Below are positions 27,605 to 42,742 of a DNA stretch of 64,000 nt, one piece after another. A model generated the notes under the pieces. The model made no database searches and had not been told where the DNA came from. It worked only from the letters and a program-made list of their open reading frames with translations. Each line of letters starts with the position of its first letter. The first letter of the stretch is position 1. The translations under genes and the position numbers were made by a program. The stretch is from Auanema rhodensis (Eukaryota; Nematoda; Chromadorea; Rhabditida; Rhabditidae): the NCBI GenBank assembly GCA_964057225.1, contig OZ059894.1, positions 15,406,476 to 15,470,475 of the forward strand, in the 5' to 3' direction.

Positions 27605-27928
27605 ATTCATTTAGTATATTTGGAGAGATGTATGATGTTGCTTCTGTATTCTATCACTGACTTAATACTACTTTTATAAGTGAAATGTAGTACATAGGCA
27701 CTGTAATCTGTACCTATATTCTATATTTCTAAATAATAATAATAATACATTATAATATTATTTTGAAAAAAAAAAAAAGAACTTTTTTATTTTCAAAAAA
27801 TTAATCATACCATGAGATATGAGCAACAAGAAGAGATATATGTTTTGATGTATGTTGCAAAAATATTTTTAAAATGTAGGTTATTAATGAATAAGCCGAT
27901 TTGAAATTCATTTATAAACTTATTTTCA

Positions 27929-28105
27929 TCAAAGATGTGTGAGTTCTTCTTTGATCATCAACTCCAAAGCACCATATACTTCTTTGTATTGTTTATAAGA
28001 CAAGAAAGCTAATATTCCCTTCGTCCCCACACTTAATCTGATATGAGGTTCTTTATCGTTGTAACGGAACATCTTTCGGCCTTTCCTAGATGTGCCAGTA
28101 TTCGT
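27929..28105 (-). CDS. Candidate terminal exon of an unresolved minus-strand gene
   Basis: A 58-codon open frame ends in TGA, with a possible acceptor (CATCTAG) inside its 5' part. It reads RKMFRYNDKEPHIRLSVGTK, then GILAFLSYKQYKEVYGALEL, then MIKEELTHL. Stop density and amino-acid mix look coding, against an AT-rich background. The other two frames on this strand and the plus strand are closed. Family unknown. Confidence 0.33.
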   Translation of the reverse strand, partial: TNTGTSRKGRKMFRYNDKEPHIRLSVGTKGILAFLSYKQYKEVYGALELMIKEELTHL

Positions 28106-28852
28106 TTATGCTTCAAAGTTTATTGGAGAATAAGTTGTAAAGTGGTAAGATGATGTTGATGAAATATTCATTTATCTTTCAATTACTTCTGTGTCATTCA
28201 GTGATTGAGTTATTATTCGGAAAGAATTTATAAGAAATAGTTAACATAGAGCATCATCATCACATTATTCATAAAGATTTTAGAAAATGCTGAAAACCTG
28301 AAATAAGTTTTGAAATAATAAATGAAAAGCTGAGATAGAATGCATAGTCTTTTCATCCTTTTCAACACAATATAAACAACAGTATGTGCCATTTCCGAAA
28401 AATTTGAAATAAAAACTGTGATATTATCCATATTATTTACTGTAAAATACGTTTGTTTTAAGACAATTAGACAAATTTTTATTTATATTTCAAAAGAGAA
28501 TATGCTAATGTTGACAAGAGTCAAGGAAGCTAAACTAGTTATTTTCATTTTTACAGACAATACATTCGGTTGGTTTCTTATGTACATTTACATACATATA
28601 CTATATTATATATTTTTATAGATGAATGTAAAGTGATAATAAAGTTAAAGAAAACAAAAAAATTAAGAAAACGATTAGATTTTCAAAATTTTTATTTAAA
28701 ATGAAATGCTAGATATTCCATCTTCATTATGATATCCCGTTCGCTTTTTTTGCTTTTGACCATAGTATTAAAACAAAACAAAAAATTGTTTTTTTCTCTT
28801 CATATTGTTAAAACAACAGGTTAAGGATTAGAGGAATTCTGTTTATTAAACT

Positions 28853-29012
28853 CTAATTATAAGCATATTGAATTACATCTATCTCCAAAAGTTTTGGTGA
28901 CACTTGACTGATGAAAGTATTCAAGATATGATTAGTCAGCTGGCTCACATAAAAGTAAGCTTCCAGTGCATCTATATTGTATTTGAATGGTGTAGGCAAA
29001 AAGGTTTTTGTT
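28853..29012 (-). CDS. Candidate exon upstream of the 27.9-kb exon
   Basis: After a TTTCAACAG acceptor the frame reads TKTFLPTPFKYNIDALEAYF, then YVSQLTNHILNTFISQVSPK and LLEID, where GAT|GTAATT is a usable donor. The splice phases do not match the 27929-28105 frame directly, so either a small exon between them was missed or these are unrelated fragments. Confidence 0.28.
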
Positions 29013-29028
29013 CTGTTGAAATTTCGAT

Positions 29029-29030
<2 letters not shown>

Positions 29031-29078
<48 letters not shown>
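29031..29078. repeat. (GA)n microsatellite
   Basis: About 23 GA units. Confidence 0.97.
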
Positions 29079-29081
<3 letters not shown>

Positions 29082-30831
29082 TTGAAAGAATCAACATGGT
29101 TGATAGTTTAGAAGATTGTTTAAATATATCATATAGTATATGTATGTATAAACATTAAGAATTAGTAAAAATTACTTTTAACTATAATTTTAAAATATTT
29201 TCATCAACATAACTATGTATATAGTAATACATACATGTATATAAACCTTCTTGATTATATAAATAGTTTGTTAAAAAACCTTTAACATAGATAGATCATT
29301 TGAATTGTCCATCCAATAATTGACGTCAAATCAAATCAAACATATGTTAGCTCAAGTGATTCAAACAAACTTTTATTATTTATTTAGTTACAGATTTGAG
29401 AATTTTATGTTCCAAATAGTTTCGAAAAGCTCAATAAAATGCTTTAAAATCTTTATAAATAAAAAGAAAAAAGATTATATATTCTTGATATAACCTTAAC
29501 TAAAGCAAACACATAAGTCATAAACTATTGAAATTCCTGTAAAAGTACCTAGCTTCTTATCTTTGTTATCATTATTATCAAAGTTACAACTAACTAACGC
29601 TTCCAATTTTTAGTGGTTCAAACCAAAATAATATGATTTCAAGGTGTTAATTACTTATTTCTCCATCTAATCACTAATTGTTGGAAACTTTATATTTTCA
29701 GTGAGCTGAACCATGACATGGCTCACATTTGTTCAAAAAAAATTGTCTGAAATGAAAAGTGTTGATGTGAATTGAAATGATAGTTTTCAGAACAAAAAAT
29801 GAGTGAATCCCATCTCTCAATTGAGAAAAATAGCTGCTTAACGTCAAATATTGTTGATGATTGTAATACAATGTTTCAAATATTTGTTAAGAACACTTAC
29901 AATCAAATGATATTCTTAGTGATATTTCCTCATTTTATATTCAATTTGGATTGAAAATTACAATAATTTACTGATTGAGTTTTCAGAAAACATGTTCAAT
30001 ATCATTGTAATTTGATTCACAATATTGAAAGTTCAGATTTGATCCATGTTTACCCGCATAAATGAATGACCTTCATCACAGATTTGCCACACCAATTCAT
30101 CCCATTTATAGATTTACGTGTTGAGAAAGTTTTTTTGGCCACGAACTTCTTGCTAAAACACGCATTTTATGGCAACTTGAACTCATTTTTTTCCTCTCTA
30201 GTTCCCGTGTCTTACTTCTCTTATATTTTATCGTCTAGCGTCTCTAAGACAGTCATAGTCGTTTGTCTTCTATCTGGCCATCTGTTGCTCCGCCCCCTTC
30301 ATACTCTCTCTATTTTCTCTTTCTCTCTCTTTCTCTCCTCTTTTCTATAACGTTGCCCTCTGTTCTTTCTCAACCAGCCCTGCCGCTCATTCACCTTCTC
30401 TATTTCTCTTCTCACCAGTCGACTGCCGAATTCATTGATTCCGTACTGGCTGATCAGCAAAACCGATACTGAAGACGCCAGGCGAGAAACAGAGGAAGAC
30501 ATTATCAATCCAAAAACAAAATTCTGATTCCTCTTTGCTTTCTCTCCGGACGTTGCACGTTGGGTGGCTGTACTGAAGACATCTGACCTTACTGTCAGTC
30601 TTGTTCACATCTAGTTCGTGCGTGTTGCATCAGCAGACTAGCCGAGCTGGCACATCTCCCAGTACTGTTCGGCGCTCAACGACGCCGTGTCTGGTCCACA
30701 TCAGCTTGGATTTTTGTCGCCTAAGACAATCGTTCCGGCAAATACAACGCTGAAGGCGATATATTCAACGATCCTCCAGCTGATCGTTTGTCCAGCATAC
30801 GATCGATTGGTTTGAATTTCAAAAAATTTAC
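29079..30831. other. Upstream region and 5' UTR of the 18-exon gene
   Basis: 29079-30400 is AT-rich with no supported exon. From about 30400 to 30831 base composition becomes clearly more GC-rich and contains no continuous frame into the ATG, as expected for a long 5' UTR or core promoter. A CT-rich tract lies at 30300-30340. Confidence 0.45.
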
Positions 30832-32363
30832 ATGGACGCTGCAGCAATTGACGTGAATGTCTATAATTCTGATGTTATTCTCTCCTTATTTACCCCGTTC
30901 GTCAACAATCGTACTGTCATAAAAGGTATAAAAGTTTTTTTTCTTATTTTATTGAATGAAAAAGAAAAAAGAAACTTTAAACTTTATTCTAAATCTTATA
31001 AAAGATTCTAACTATTATTACTATATTCTGGACTATTTATCTATTCTTTAATATTCAAATTATAACTTAATTTCTATTTTTCTCATAATTCTTATTCAGT
31101 TTCCTTATCACTTTTTGTTCTTTTTTTTCCTGTTCTTTCTTAAACAAATCAGTTTGACGATGTGCTTCTTAACCATTATTTGCATTTACATTTTGCGCGA
31201 AAACCGTACTGTGTTGACCGGAAAATTTCCGCTTCTTAATCTTCAATGAATGAATATCCACATATCTTTACATTATTCTTCCAGATTTTACTCACATTTC
31301 GTTGTATTTCAATGAAAATGTTTAGATTTTTCTACAATCTGATAACGAATAGTCATATTTGACATCAAACACTGATTTGCCAGTTCAAAATCATTTTTTT
31401 GAATACCTTTGCCGATTAATGAAATGACTGTCTTTTCTTATTTTTATAGTTCTTCCTTTCTTAATCTATATTTTTGCTTTTATTTCTTAACCATCTATAT
31501 ATAATATATAATATATTTAAAAAAAAGCTTTAAAAGTATCAAAAAAGTTTATTAAAGTTCCTAAAGATCAGCTTACTATGTTATAAGTTCGAAAGAAATA
31601 TGTTAAGGATAGTTCAACTACATTGATGTGTCAAATATCATTTCAAACTTGAGGTCATTTAAGAATTCAAAATTTTTCTGAACAGAAAGCTAGTACTCTG
31701 ATCGAATTTCTTTTCTTTTTTCATGCTTTTCTTATCGATTTACCGCTCAGCATCTGTTCTGTTCAGAACGTTCTCTACTAAAAGCCGCCAAAGCTTTTAA
31801 CTTTCTAAATTTTTTTTAAAATGTAAAGTTAGACAGTAAACAATGGTTTTGGAAATATTTTCATATAGTTATCGTCTATTTGTTCCAAATATGAATTGAC
31901 CTTTTTCTTATAATTGTACTGACAAGGGAGTTCTCCATTCTCACTATGAGAGTGGAGAAACACTTCAATATATTCTAAAACTAGTTTAAAATCTTTTATT
32001 ATGTTTCTATTAATTATATGTATATAAATATAATAAAGATATTATCGTTTCAACATATTCAAAATTCTATTTTTCCACATTTTTTTGAAAATATTTATTG
32101 ATTTCATATATTCTATTTGATCATACTTTTTGAATCTCCAAGACATTTCCAATGACAATTGTTGCCTCTTAACCTCTTTTGCCGTTAAATGTTGCTAAAA
32201 ATGCTTTTATGGCATCGATATTGAAAGCAAAGCTATGAATGTCATGCTGGTGATTGGTTATTGTCCTTGTGCTGCTATTCCTCTTATTAAACTTTGTTTC
32301 TTTAATTTCACTCATATGCATCCATTATTCATCCTCTTCCTTTCATCTATGTACTTCTCACTA

Positions 32364-32423
<60 letters not shown>

Positions 32424-35400
32424 TCTTTTTGTTTATATTCTATATAGTCTGATCCTCTATAGTATTATCCTTTGAACTGTGAAACTGTAAACTAGATATG
32501 AAAATCTCATTTCACATAAAATTCAAAATAAATCCAATTAGTACAGAATTTTAACGCATAGTATATAGTATACTATGCCATTTCTTTTCTTCAGATATTC
32601 TTCTCAAATATCATTCTGTTTTTGAATATTATCAGGTTTCATCTGATTTATTTCGTATTTTTACTAATGTTTCTTTATACTTATATAAACTCTTTCTCAT
32701 GATTTTTCACTTAAGAAACAGAATTGTTATTTCTACGAAATGGTCTCAGTATCATCTTTCTATAATAATGGGTATTATTATTAAAATTAATATTTCTCAT
32801 TTTTGTAAGTTTATTCTAGAACTTTTCTCTAAAAATTATACCAAAATATGAATGTATAAAAGAGAAAAAAAAACCATTTTTATCATGATTAATAAGAAGA
32901 ATATCCTGTAAAACTGGTCATTGGTTGCTAAAATCTTCGGTTTCTTTGAAATAAAAAGTGAACATAAATTGATAATGTTTATTGTTAAATGAAATACCTG
33001 AATTAGCTCATAAAATCATTTTTATACCGTGCTATTCATCAATTTTAAGATCATCTAATCAATTTTTTAAACGATGATAATGATCAAACAATCAACTTCA
33101 CCTATTCATCTATCTTAACTATACATATATAAATACAGTTTTATTTAACTAAATCATTAAATCAACTCGTAATATTCTTCTGAAATAATGAATGTTAGGC
33201 AATAATCAAAAGAAAAGATTTGATATGGCATGTGATTTTCTCATATTTGGGCACCTTATTAAGTTATTTACTCTCATTTCCTTTCTCACATCTTTTTTGT
33301 CTGCGATAATGGCTTAATTCAACTCTATATTGATACATTTATTATAATATTATAATTAGTTAGTTATACTATATAGGAGAATTTCATATTTTCCTCTATT
33401 TCCATGGTAGAAAATCATGTCAAAGTATATTCTCCTTATTACCTCATCCTGTTCAACCAATTACGTACACATGGACTGAGCACATAGGTTAATGAACTAG
33501 CTTATCTATTTGTTCTGCTTTTTGACTTGAATCCGCTGCAACTCACTTTGTTGCTGTAGCATGCTCATCTCAAAAGCGAAAAAAATCTTTCAAAAACCAG
33601 AGAGAAAACGAGGAAAAGAAAACAGAAAATGAGAGCACCAAGTGGTTTGACCGTTCAAACAGGACAATCAGCAAAAACTGAAAATTTTCACAGAAAACCT
33701 TAACAGAAAATGGAGCTCTGAAAGACACAACCGCTCTGTGAACATTGTAGCAAAAAATGAGAAACATGTAACTCAAATTCCGTAAATTACACGTAGACGA
33801 GATATATACTGTATCATATACTCCAATAAACCTTTAAAAATACAAAAATAATTATAAATAATAAACAATAATGTCATAATTTTTCAAATTGTACTATGAA
33901 ACTTTAAGAAATATTTTGACTTTTTTGTTTTTCTGAAAATCCGTAAAACTTTATTTTATGGTTTTAATGATTTGTTCTAACACCACCTGACTTATTTTTC
34001 CCGAAATCAATTAGAGCTCTGTTTTCAAATTTTGATGTTTAATAAGTGGATTTGTAAAATGTTTCTGCTTAACAAAGTTTGAATTGAAATCTAAAATTTA
34101 AAGTTTAAAAACTAATTTGAAGAAAAGAAAATTAAAAGAAAAACCGTGAATTGGTCTATAAATAATTTTTTTAATTATTTCAGCTCGAACAAGCGGGGTT
34201 TTACTTGTAGCTGGTGTCGGTTCGTATTGCGCTTATCGAATATGTACCAACTTCTTAGGCCGAAGGTAAGTAGATTGCCGACTTTTTTCATATTTCATTT
34301 CAACACAGATAAAACTAAGCATTGTAGTTATAGTTTGTTGTTTTTCAAGTCGTTTCATTTTCTTCTCTTCAATTAATTTGATTTTTAAAGATTTGTGTGG
34401 ATGCTTCTGGAATCATCACGAATAGATACCATACCAACAGCTGATCGTCGACTTCTATACGACTGCAATGTAAGTTACATTAACTACTTTATGTCTTTTG
34501 GAAATTTAATTTATCTTGTTTTTCAATGTTTTATTAGTAACAATTGCTTCCTTTACTCTAGAAAGTATTTTTGCTTTACTTCATCATCCTTCATATTTTG
34601 ATTTAAAACTTCAGTTTTTATAAAATTGGGGCTGGTGAGAGATAGAGATAAGTGGGAGAATAAGTTGAAGCTTAACTTTTTTTCATAAAAAAAGTGTTCA
34701 TGTAGTTATAAACCAATATTTTTATTTTATTTTTTGAAAGATGATGACAGATAGATGGATTTATGTTCAAGTATAACTCTTTACTAATCAATAAAACATA
34801 CAGACAAGATATATGATATAGTTAAGAGAATCAAATACTATTCTTATCATTAAGTTTATCTTTTGTTAATCTCTACCTTACTGTTTCTCTAAAATCCATC
34901 CATCTGTCTTTATTCTGTCGGATGGTGATAGGCAAGAACTTATGGTTATTACATCATATAACTATAACTAAAAGGGGGTCAATTATATAATATTATTTTA
35001 TGAAAAATAAACATATAATATAAGAAATTTGAATGAATATAAACGATAAAGATATATAAAATAACTATCTCCCTATCGTTTCTATTACTTTTCTTAATTT
35101 CTATAAACTTAAATATGTATTTCATGTTTTAAACTTTATCTTTGTAAATATTTTGATTAAAAAGTTAAGTTTATCTTGATTAATTTTAAGTTATTTGTGA
35201 ACTATAATCATGACAAATCTTTTTTAATTATAATGAAAGCATTCAAATAATTCACAGCTAAGTTGTATTCGTGAAAAACTTTTTCCCTGATTGAAACTTA
35301 CAGCAATGAAATTGTTTAATCTCAATATTAGTACTCACTATTACGTAAAAATAATAATAATATATATTCTATTCAAAATAGTTTTATAGATTTGTAGTTA

Positions 35401-38385
35401 AAAATAGATTTTATACAGTTTTATGAACTTAACATTCTTCCATCTTTCTGTCAGCTAGGTGATAATGTATAAATGCCCTTGTAACTGTCAAAACGAATTA
35501 GAATGACTTATTCCAACTTAATCAGAACTTTGATTATATGTATCTCAGAACATCTCTTTGCTTCAATTGAAAAAGGATAAAAGTTCAAATGCTTTCAAGA
35601 CAAAAAAAATTTGATCAATTTAAGTTTGGTATACCTTAAGTTGAAAAATAAGTTTTCCAAAAAACTTTGAAAATATATGAATTTATTAGAAACTGAAAAA
35701 ATTCTGAAGCATTCACATATAAAAATATTTTATAGATTCCTTTTGATGGCAGCTTAAGAATAGAAGAAATTGATGATGATGACGAGGAGAAACATGAAGA
35801 TGAAGGGGATGCCGCTAGTGTCGAAGAATGGCGATCTCGGGTATCTGAGAGTAAATCTTTGAGCCAGGTAGATTCTTCAAATCATGCTATTGGTTAAGTA
35901 ATAATGCATTTAAGATATCACGCTCTTCAAGACTTCGTACATCAACCAGAGCACGAGGGTTATTCTCCCTGCGTCATGCTCATCAACCTAGGGAAGGTGT
36001 TGTGAGTCGTCGAAGTAACAGTGGCTCACGTGAGAATTTTTATGAAAATTTTGAAAAAAAAAGCTGAAAGACTTACCAAGTACAACCGCTTTTTACGTCA
36101 ATATTAAATTAAATAAAAATTATTCACTCCCCCCCCCCCCCCATATCACGTGTACTTTCACGCATGCTTTGATATTCAAATATAACTTTTAAAGATAAAA
36201 ATATATTTCTAATGAATTAATGTCTTCAGAATGCTCTGATCGATCTGAATCTCCATCTCTATCTGAACACTCAGTATCCCTACAAATAGTATGGGAAGGT
36301 GGACAAGACAGTTGGGATGATGAATTTGCCAACGGTATATCTTTCTTAATTTACAAATGATTTTAATGTATTTTAAATTATTTCAGCTGCAAGCACATCA
36401 ACAGCTCCACATCCAACTAGGTACCGGTTAGCACAATCATCCTCTAGCGTGAACCAACCAGCTCCAGATGCATCTGTTGGAGATTTATGTTCGATATTCG
36501 ATGACGTAAAACAAGAAGGCACTTCTTTCTAACGATAATTTCAATTTTCAGGTTATGTCTGTAACATCTGGTCTAGATGTACCGGATGAAATGCTATTTG
36601 GAGAATCAGAAGATGCCATAGATGAATCTGAAGAAACTCAATTAAGCCATATCAAATGCTTAACTGATAGCAAATACATGTATTCAAGTCTTGTTGCGGG
36701 GTATGAACATTAAGTTTGACAATGATTTTCATTCAATTTCATTTTCAGTAGCGAATTTGGGTCAGAAACTGGTTCGGTATGTAGTACACCATCCCGTTTA
36801 CGATCGTTAAGGAGGAGAAAGCCAGAAAATACCGGGTACATTTTCATTTTGTTTTAGTTTTCTGAAGAATTTGTATTTCAGCCTTTGGAGTTTTGCTGCA
36901 GAAGAGCCATGTACCTCAACATCAAACAACAACTTGAACTTAATGACGGATAGTGCTTTAACAAGAAGTTCTCACTCAAAGAAAAGGTATAATTTCTTTG
37001 CAAATTCATATCATCTTCAATTTTTCATTTTTCATTTCTTATTTTTACCATTTAGTTCACAAGGACCATCTATGTTCGATTCTGCAATTGGAACCGATTT
37101 ACTATCAAGTGATGACGGCTCCATCGGACAACCTAGGTAACAACATGCTACATCTTTTCTTTTCTTTTCTTCCAAAATTCAGCATGAAGCCTATCATTAC
37201 TAAATTTGATTTTTGCTTTTCTTGTTGTTTTGTCTTTTTTTTTTGTAAGAAAAGATATTTTAGATATCGATTAAATCCATTACAAGAAGCTGATAACATT
37301 TCAATTGCACAAACTGATGTTAGTATGGAATGGTGTGATGATGAAGGATTACGGTAAAAATTATTAAATAAAACACCAAAATTAATAAAAATTGTTTGAA
37401 AATTGGTGATAATCATTTTAAAAATTAAAATTTAATGCTGAACTGATGATTTCTCTTTATTCTATAAATTTATTTCAGATATGGTATTGGAGGTGATCTT
37501 GATATTCGTGTTCCTGCAGATGGATTAGATTGGGAAATGGATCCAACAACTCCAATTCATAGACCCAAGGTATGAATTCAAATTATTTCTTGAAGAAAGG
37601 AAGATAAATCAAAATATTTAAAAAAATTCAACCATTTCCTTCCTGAAAATTAGTTCCCCCTGGTTAGATAATTTTAGAAAATGTTGCGCAGTAGTTTGAT
37701 AATAGTTATTCAAATCAGATTATAATATAATTTAACTTTATATTATAATTATTTCTGGATTTTACGTAGTTTCTCTACTATCTGAGTTTAAGTGAAAGAA
37801 AAACGTGAAAAAGGAGGTATAGATATGAGAGAGACAGAGAGAGGGAGAGAGGGGGGGAGTGGGGGAGGGAGAGAGCTAAAAATAGAAATATTGAGATAGT
37901 GAGTTAAAGAAAAAATAAAATTGAACGATCTATTATCCATTCGAAATTAAAATCCATAGCACGAGACGTGTTAATTCTTAGATTTGGAGAATGAAAAATT
38001 AATTTGATTAGTGACGTCATTGAGAACTATTAAATTATGCAGAAGTTTTCATTGAAAAGAGATCTAAACAACTGAATTGTTAATATATAACAAGATATTG
38101 TTGTTATTACTATATATGAATAATTAATTATTATAACTATATAGTAAATTAATCAAAATATGAACAGAAGATGTTAAAGTTCAATATCAATGATAATCCA
38201 TAACAAAAATAGTTTTATTATCAAGTTAATATTTATTTGAAATAATTATGATAATGATGATAATGTTTGGTGAATGAATTTTCTATACATATATAGTATA
38301 TTTAGTTAATTTAATAGATTCATAGAATTTCTATATAGTATAGTATTATAGGATTCTATTCCATATTTCTCTCTCTCTCTCTCTC

Positions 38386-38438
<53 letters not shown>

Positions 38439-41400
38439 TACTTGTAAATTGTACTTTCATAATGAAATTTTAGGACAATAAGTAGATAGATAAGAGAGTA
38501 TTGTATATCTCAACTAAGAATTCATGAATAAACCATAGCCTTTAAGCGAAATGGTTTTTTGTTTCTATTGAAAAATTTAAACTTCTTACAATTATATTCA
38601 AAATGAAGAAGCTATTGTAGAATAAGTGAAAAATTTTATGTTTCAGGATCGAAGTATGTGTGTGTCCAGCATCTATAGGCCATCCTGCTTCAGAGATCTA
38701 ATGGTTATAGCTTGTCAACAGTATCAGCCATATACACCACAGTTCAAGGTTTGAAATTAAGTTTTAAGAAAAGTTGTGTATGAAAGTGGTCCCTGTTAGA
38801 GCATGAAAATCATGTTTGAAAATTGAAATATGATGTTGAAGACGTCGTTTCGAATGTTTTCTATTTCCTTATTTTAACTTGTTTTGTGTGAAGAAATAAT
38901 TTTGATTGTCGGCCACTTACATACATATGTATTAGGATAACCAGATATTAAGTACAATAGATCTTTCTTTCGTTTATATTTTAAAAAATCAAAACGATAT
39001 CACAATAACAGACAAACTAACTAATAAGTTAAAGCTGGAAGAAGTATATACTAGGCTGCAAATACGATAAATATAATTGATAATATACATATAATGCTGA
39101 TCATGCTAGATAATAACCCAAACTAAATGTAAGTATATAGATAGGAAGCCGCAAACATGCTAACCATAACATATAATTGAGCTAAAATTAGAATTAGAAT
39201 GCTATTCACTTTTGCTTTTTTTTGCGGTTTCCTCCTTTGAGCTTCCCTGATTTGTAACTTGTTTTTAGTAAAACATATATATATATATATGTATACATGT
39301 TACGTAGAATTGCTATGAATAGCTAAAAACTTGAAAGATGTTGGTTAAGTTTGAAAGATAAATACGAATAACGTTTAATTAGAGCCCCTCCAAAGCACGT
39401 CACTATGTTTTACGATCATAGCATATTCTTGAAAGTGTTGCACTTTCTCCAGCTGTATGTGTGTGTGTGTGTGTAGAATACCCCAATCAGGCGTTAACTA
39501 AAGATTGAATGAAATAAAAATTTATGATTTTTGTGAAACAAAGCTCATCAAATGGCTCTGTCTTAACTTTGTTTTCTCTTTGCAGACTTTGTTAGATATG
39601 TACCATCGACAACGATTCCGAAAACTAGGCCAGATTGATGGTGATATAACAGCTGAGAAGCAAATTCATCTGGCTCTCCATTCGTTGCTCTATCATCAAG
39701 TCCGTTTGCTGCCTGGAGTCACATGGCCTGAACTTGAGCAGGTGAGAAAGTTTTTAACTGTTTAATGAGCATACAGCTGACGGTATTTGGTAATTTGATT
39801 AGCTATTATACATATAATTATCAGTATTCCCTGATATTCTCTGATATTTTGTCAGAAAATCTTTCAAAACAATTGATTTTGGTTTTAAAAATAGTTGGGT
39901 TCACATACGAATTCGATTGTACGGATTTTGTATGGCGTAAATGAAGCACCATCCATGAATTAACGACCAGTGCTTCTGCCTTCACTTCAAATGCTTCTGG
40001 CTTTCTCCCTGACGACGAAGATGACGAATAGAACGATAACGATGATCTGGCTGGCAAATGCAGTAGCATATGATACTCTGATTTCATATAGTGTTTGCTT
40101 ATGGCCTAAGGCAAAACAAGATTCGATTGAAAACAGAATTTGTCTTAAGGTCAGAAGTATCGCAGAATAGCTTGTAATGCATGTCGTGTGTGTGTCATCA
40201 TATTGCGACATTCGAATGAACAGAAGGAAAAAAAAAGAATAATTTCATCATTTAATGTTTATAGTTTGGAAAAAAATATAAAATATCATATAAAATAGAG
40301 CTCAGAGAAAAAAAACCTTATAAAAGACTAAGATGTATAATATTATCTTAAATAATAATTTATATCATAATTATATGTTTATAGTTTGGGTTAATAGCTT
40401 ATATATGTATGTAGTTAACAGGCATATAGACTGAATATGATAGATAGAATAAGCAATCTACTAGAATTTGGTTTTGTTTATGATGGAGAGGAAAAAAATA
40501 TTTTATTATATCTCAAAGAATAGATGATGATAGGATAGTTCACACAGGTTCTAAAGATAAACGCTTCATTATTCTTGTTGGGGTATGGGCAAGATAGCAA
40601 TTGGATGAAATAATCATCACGGGAATAATCATTAGGCTAAACTGGATTAAGGTAGTCCAAATTTTTCTGTAAAGTAATGGGTTTTGAGACTGAAGAAGAA
40701 GATGAAAATTTATGATAAGGCTGACTAAGAGAGAATTGTGAGTGAAAGAGAGGGAGAGAGAAAGAGGAGAGGGAGAGAGAGAGATAGAGAGAGATAACGA
40801 GAGAATTAGACTGATTTGATTAAATCAGAAGATTTGTTTTGAGATCTTTCAAATCTATTCATTAAAATTTTCCATTTCAATCACAATCAGTTGAATTGAT
40901 TTAACATTTTTTTCCTTTTTTTTGGGGGATTTTTTTGGAAAACATCGGTTTGTTAGCAAGTAAAAACAATTCAGGTAATCTCAACAGCTGAAAATATAGA
41001 TGCTCTATGGCTATGTTTTGACAGTTTCCTTAATTTAATCAAAATTCTACATATCTCAATCTAGTAATAATGCTTTTTACTATCAAAGATCAAAGATAGT
41101 TAAGAAGATAGAACAGAAGAGATAAGAGTGCTTTTCTAGGAGTAGCTAGCTAAACCTAATATGGCGAGTGAGCTTCGTTTTTCTTCACTATGACTGATCT
41201 ATAGGCTGTTTCCACACAAACCCATGAAAGTATGAAAAGGTTTGTGCGCTGACTCAGAAGCATTCGTCGTATGCTCTTAATAAAAGTGAAAAAAACTGAC
41301 ACAGAAACTGCTCATCTTATGTGCTTTGGAGAAAATGATTATAGTAAATGCATATTCCGAGCAGTGCCAAAGTCGAATCTAATGCTCTAAATGAACTCTG

Positions 41401-42705
41401 ATAATCGTTGTTGATTTCAAATAGATTCCGACGTCAGATTTTTTCATTTAACATACGAAGAAAGCTTCGTTGAGGATTTTAATTAGGTTTACGTAGTACT
41501 TCTATTCAGAGAGTATTATGAGGTGTTGGATAATGGTGAATATGAGATGGCAAAAGCAACCAGTCTCAGTGTCTACAGTAAGTAAAATAGACTTCTAAGC
41601 TCACGTAAATTTCACGTCAACATACGTGTAATACGTGAACGCAGTTAGATGGAAATGAATGGATTGGGGGATATTAAATCAGCGCTGGTTAGTCAGACAT
41701 AAGAGAATATAGTCAAGAATATTTAGAATACAAAATGTATAATATCAAATACTAATATTAATATATGATGATATATTGATACTGAAGATGATAAGAAAAA
41801 CAAATGAATTGAGATGTGCTCGAAGAAAGATTTTGAAAAAGACGCGAAGTTGTGGTGTTGATGGAAAACAAAAGGAAAAACTGTATGAGATTCTCTGAAT
41901 GTTCATAAGTAGTTTGTAATACTTCAGACTACGGTAATCACAGGAATATCTTCTCTTGCTAGTTATCAGTTGCGATTATCCCTTTCGACGCCTGCTAAGA
42001 AACCTGAGAACGTCTGATGAGAATTGCATCGGTCGTAGTTGCACATGCAGCGGAACAAAAATTCAGGACCACCGAATCGTGGTGAGAGAGGTCGTAGGTC
42101 GAATTTCTGAAAAAAGGCGATTAGTATGAAGTTAGGATAAGCTTTTTTATGGATGAAATCTTTTTCAATGGTTGACTTCATGTTGAGAAGATCTCAATTT
42201 CGTCAATCGGCTATCTGTCTCATGAGCATCTGAACTACTGGCTACGTTATAGCATCGAGTCTTTCTTATTCTTGCTCTCGCAATATCTCTTTCTCTCACT
42301 CATTCTCTCTCTTTCTATATATATTTCTCTGTTTCCTCCTAGAAAGAGTGGTTGTAGCAATAGTAGTAGTAGTAGTAGTAGTTAGTAGTAAGTAGTAGTA
42401 ATGATAGTAATAGTAGTATAGTACAGTGACCTGGAGTGCTAGAAGCTGAGCAAAAAGCAAAAGTCATAAATGAAACTAATTAAAAAAGGAAGTGAGATCA
42501 CTTTTCGCATAAACTAAGTGCAGTTGAGAATCTATTGAACTCAAAAAAAATTTATTTTCCTTCAATTAAGTTGAAACTAGAATAATGTTGTCAACTTTCA
42601 AAGAATGTCAAAAGACTTGATCGGAAAACGAATTTGTAGATAGCCTTTTGTCATGAGATTGCGTCAGCATAATTATCTCGTTCTATGCATATATGTATAT
42701 ATAGT

Positions 42706-42742
<37 letters not shown>

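Larger units (their letters stand above)
24133..27928. other. Intergenic or intronic DNA with exon-like islands
   Basis: Mostly AT-rich. A minus-strand 45-codon open frame at 24683-24820 reads LKKMLKSFRKQMGVEMNATD. Islands near 26470-26600 and 26754-26830 are open on the plus strand. A minus-strand island at about 26915-27038 contains LKPTCEMTEDDWASILASTN, which recalls the short-chain dehydrogenase segment after NNAG. None has two usable splice sites that I could phase, so no gene is called. Confidence 0.35.

Noticed and set aside
39821-40211. GC-richer island with several overlapping open frames just inside intron 15
   Set aside because: Frames on both strands compete and none has a supported acceptor/donor pair. 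It could be an alternative 3' UTR of the 18-exon gene.
42661-42741. Possible origin or AT-rich regulatory tract
   Set aside because: A plain (AT)n microsatellite explains it; the same occurs at 58991-59031.
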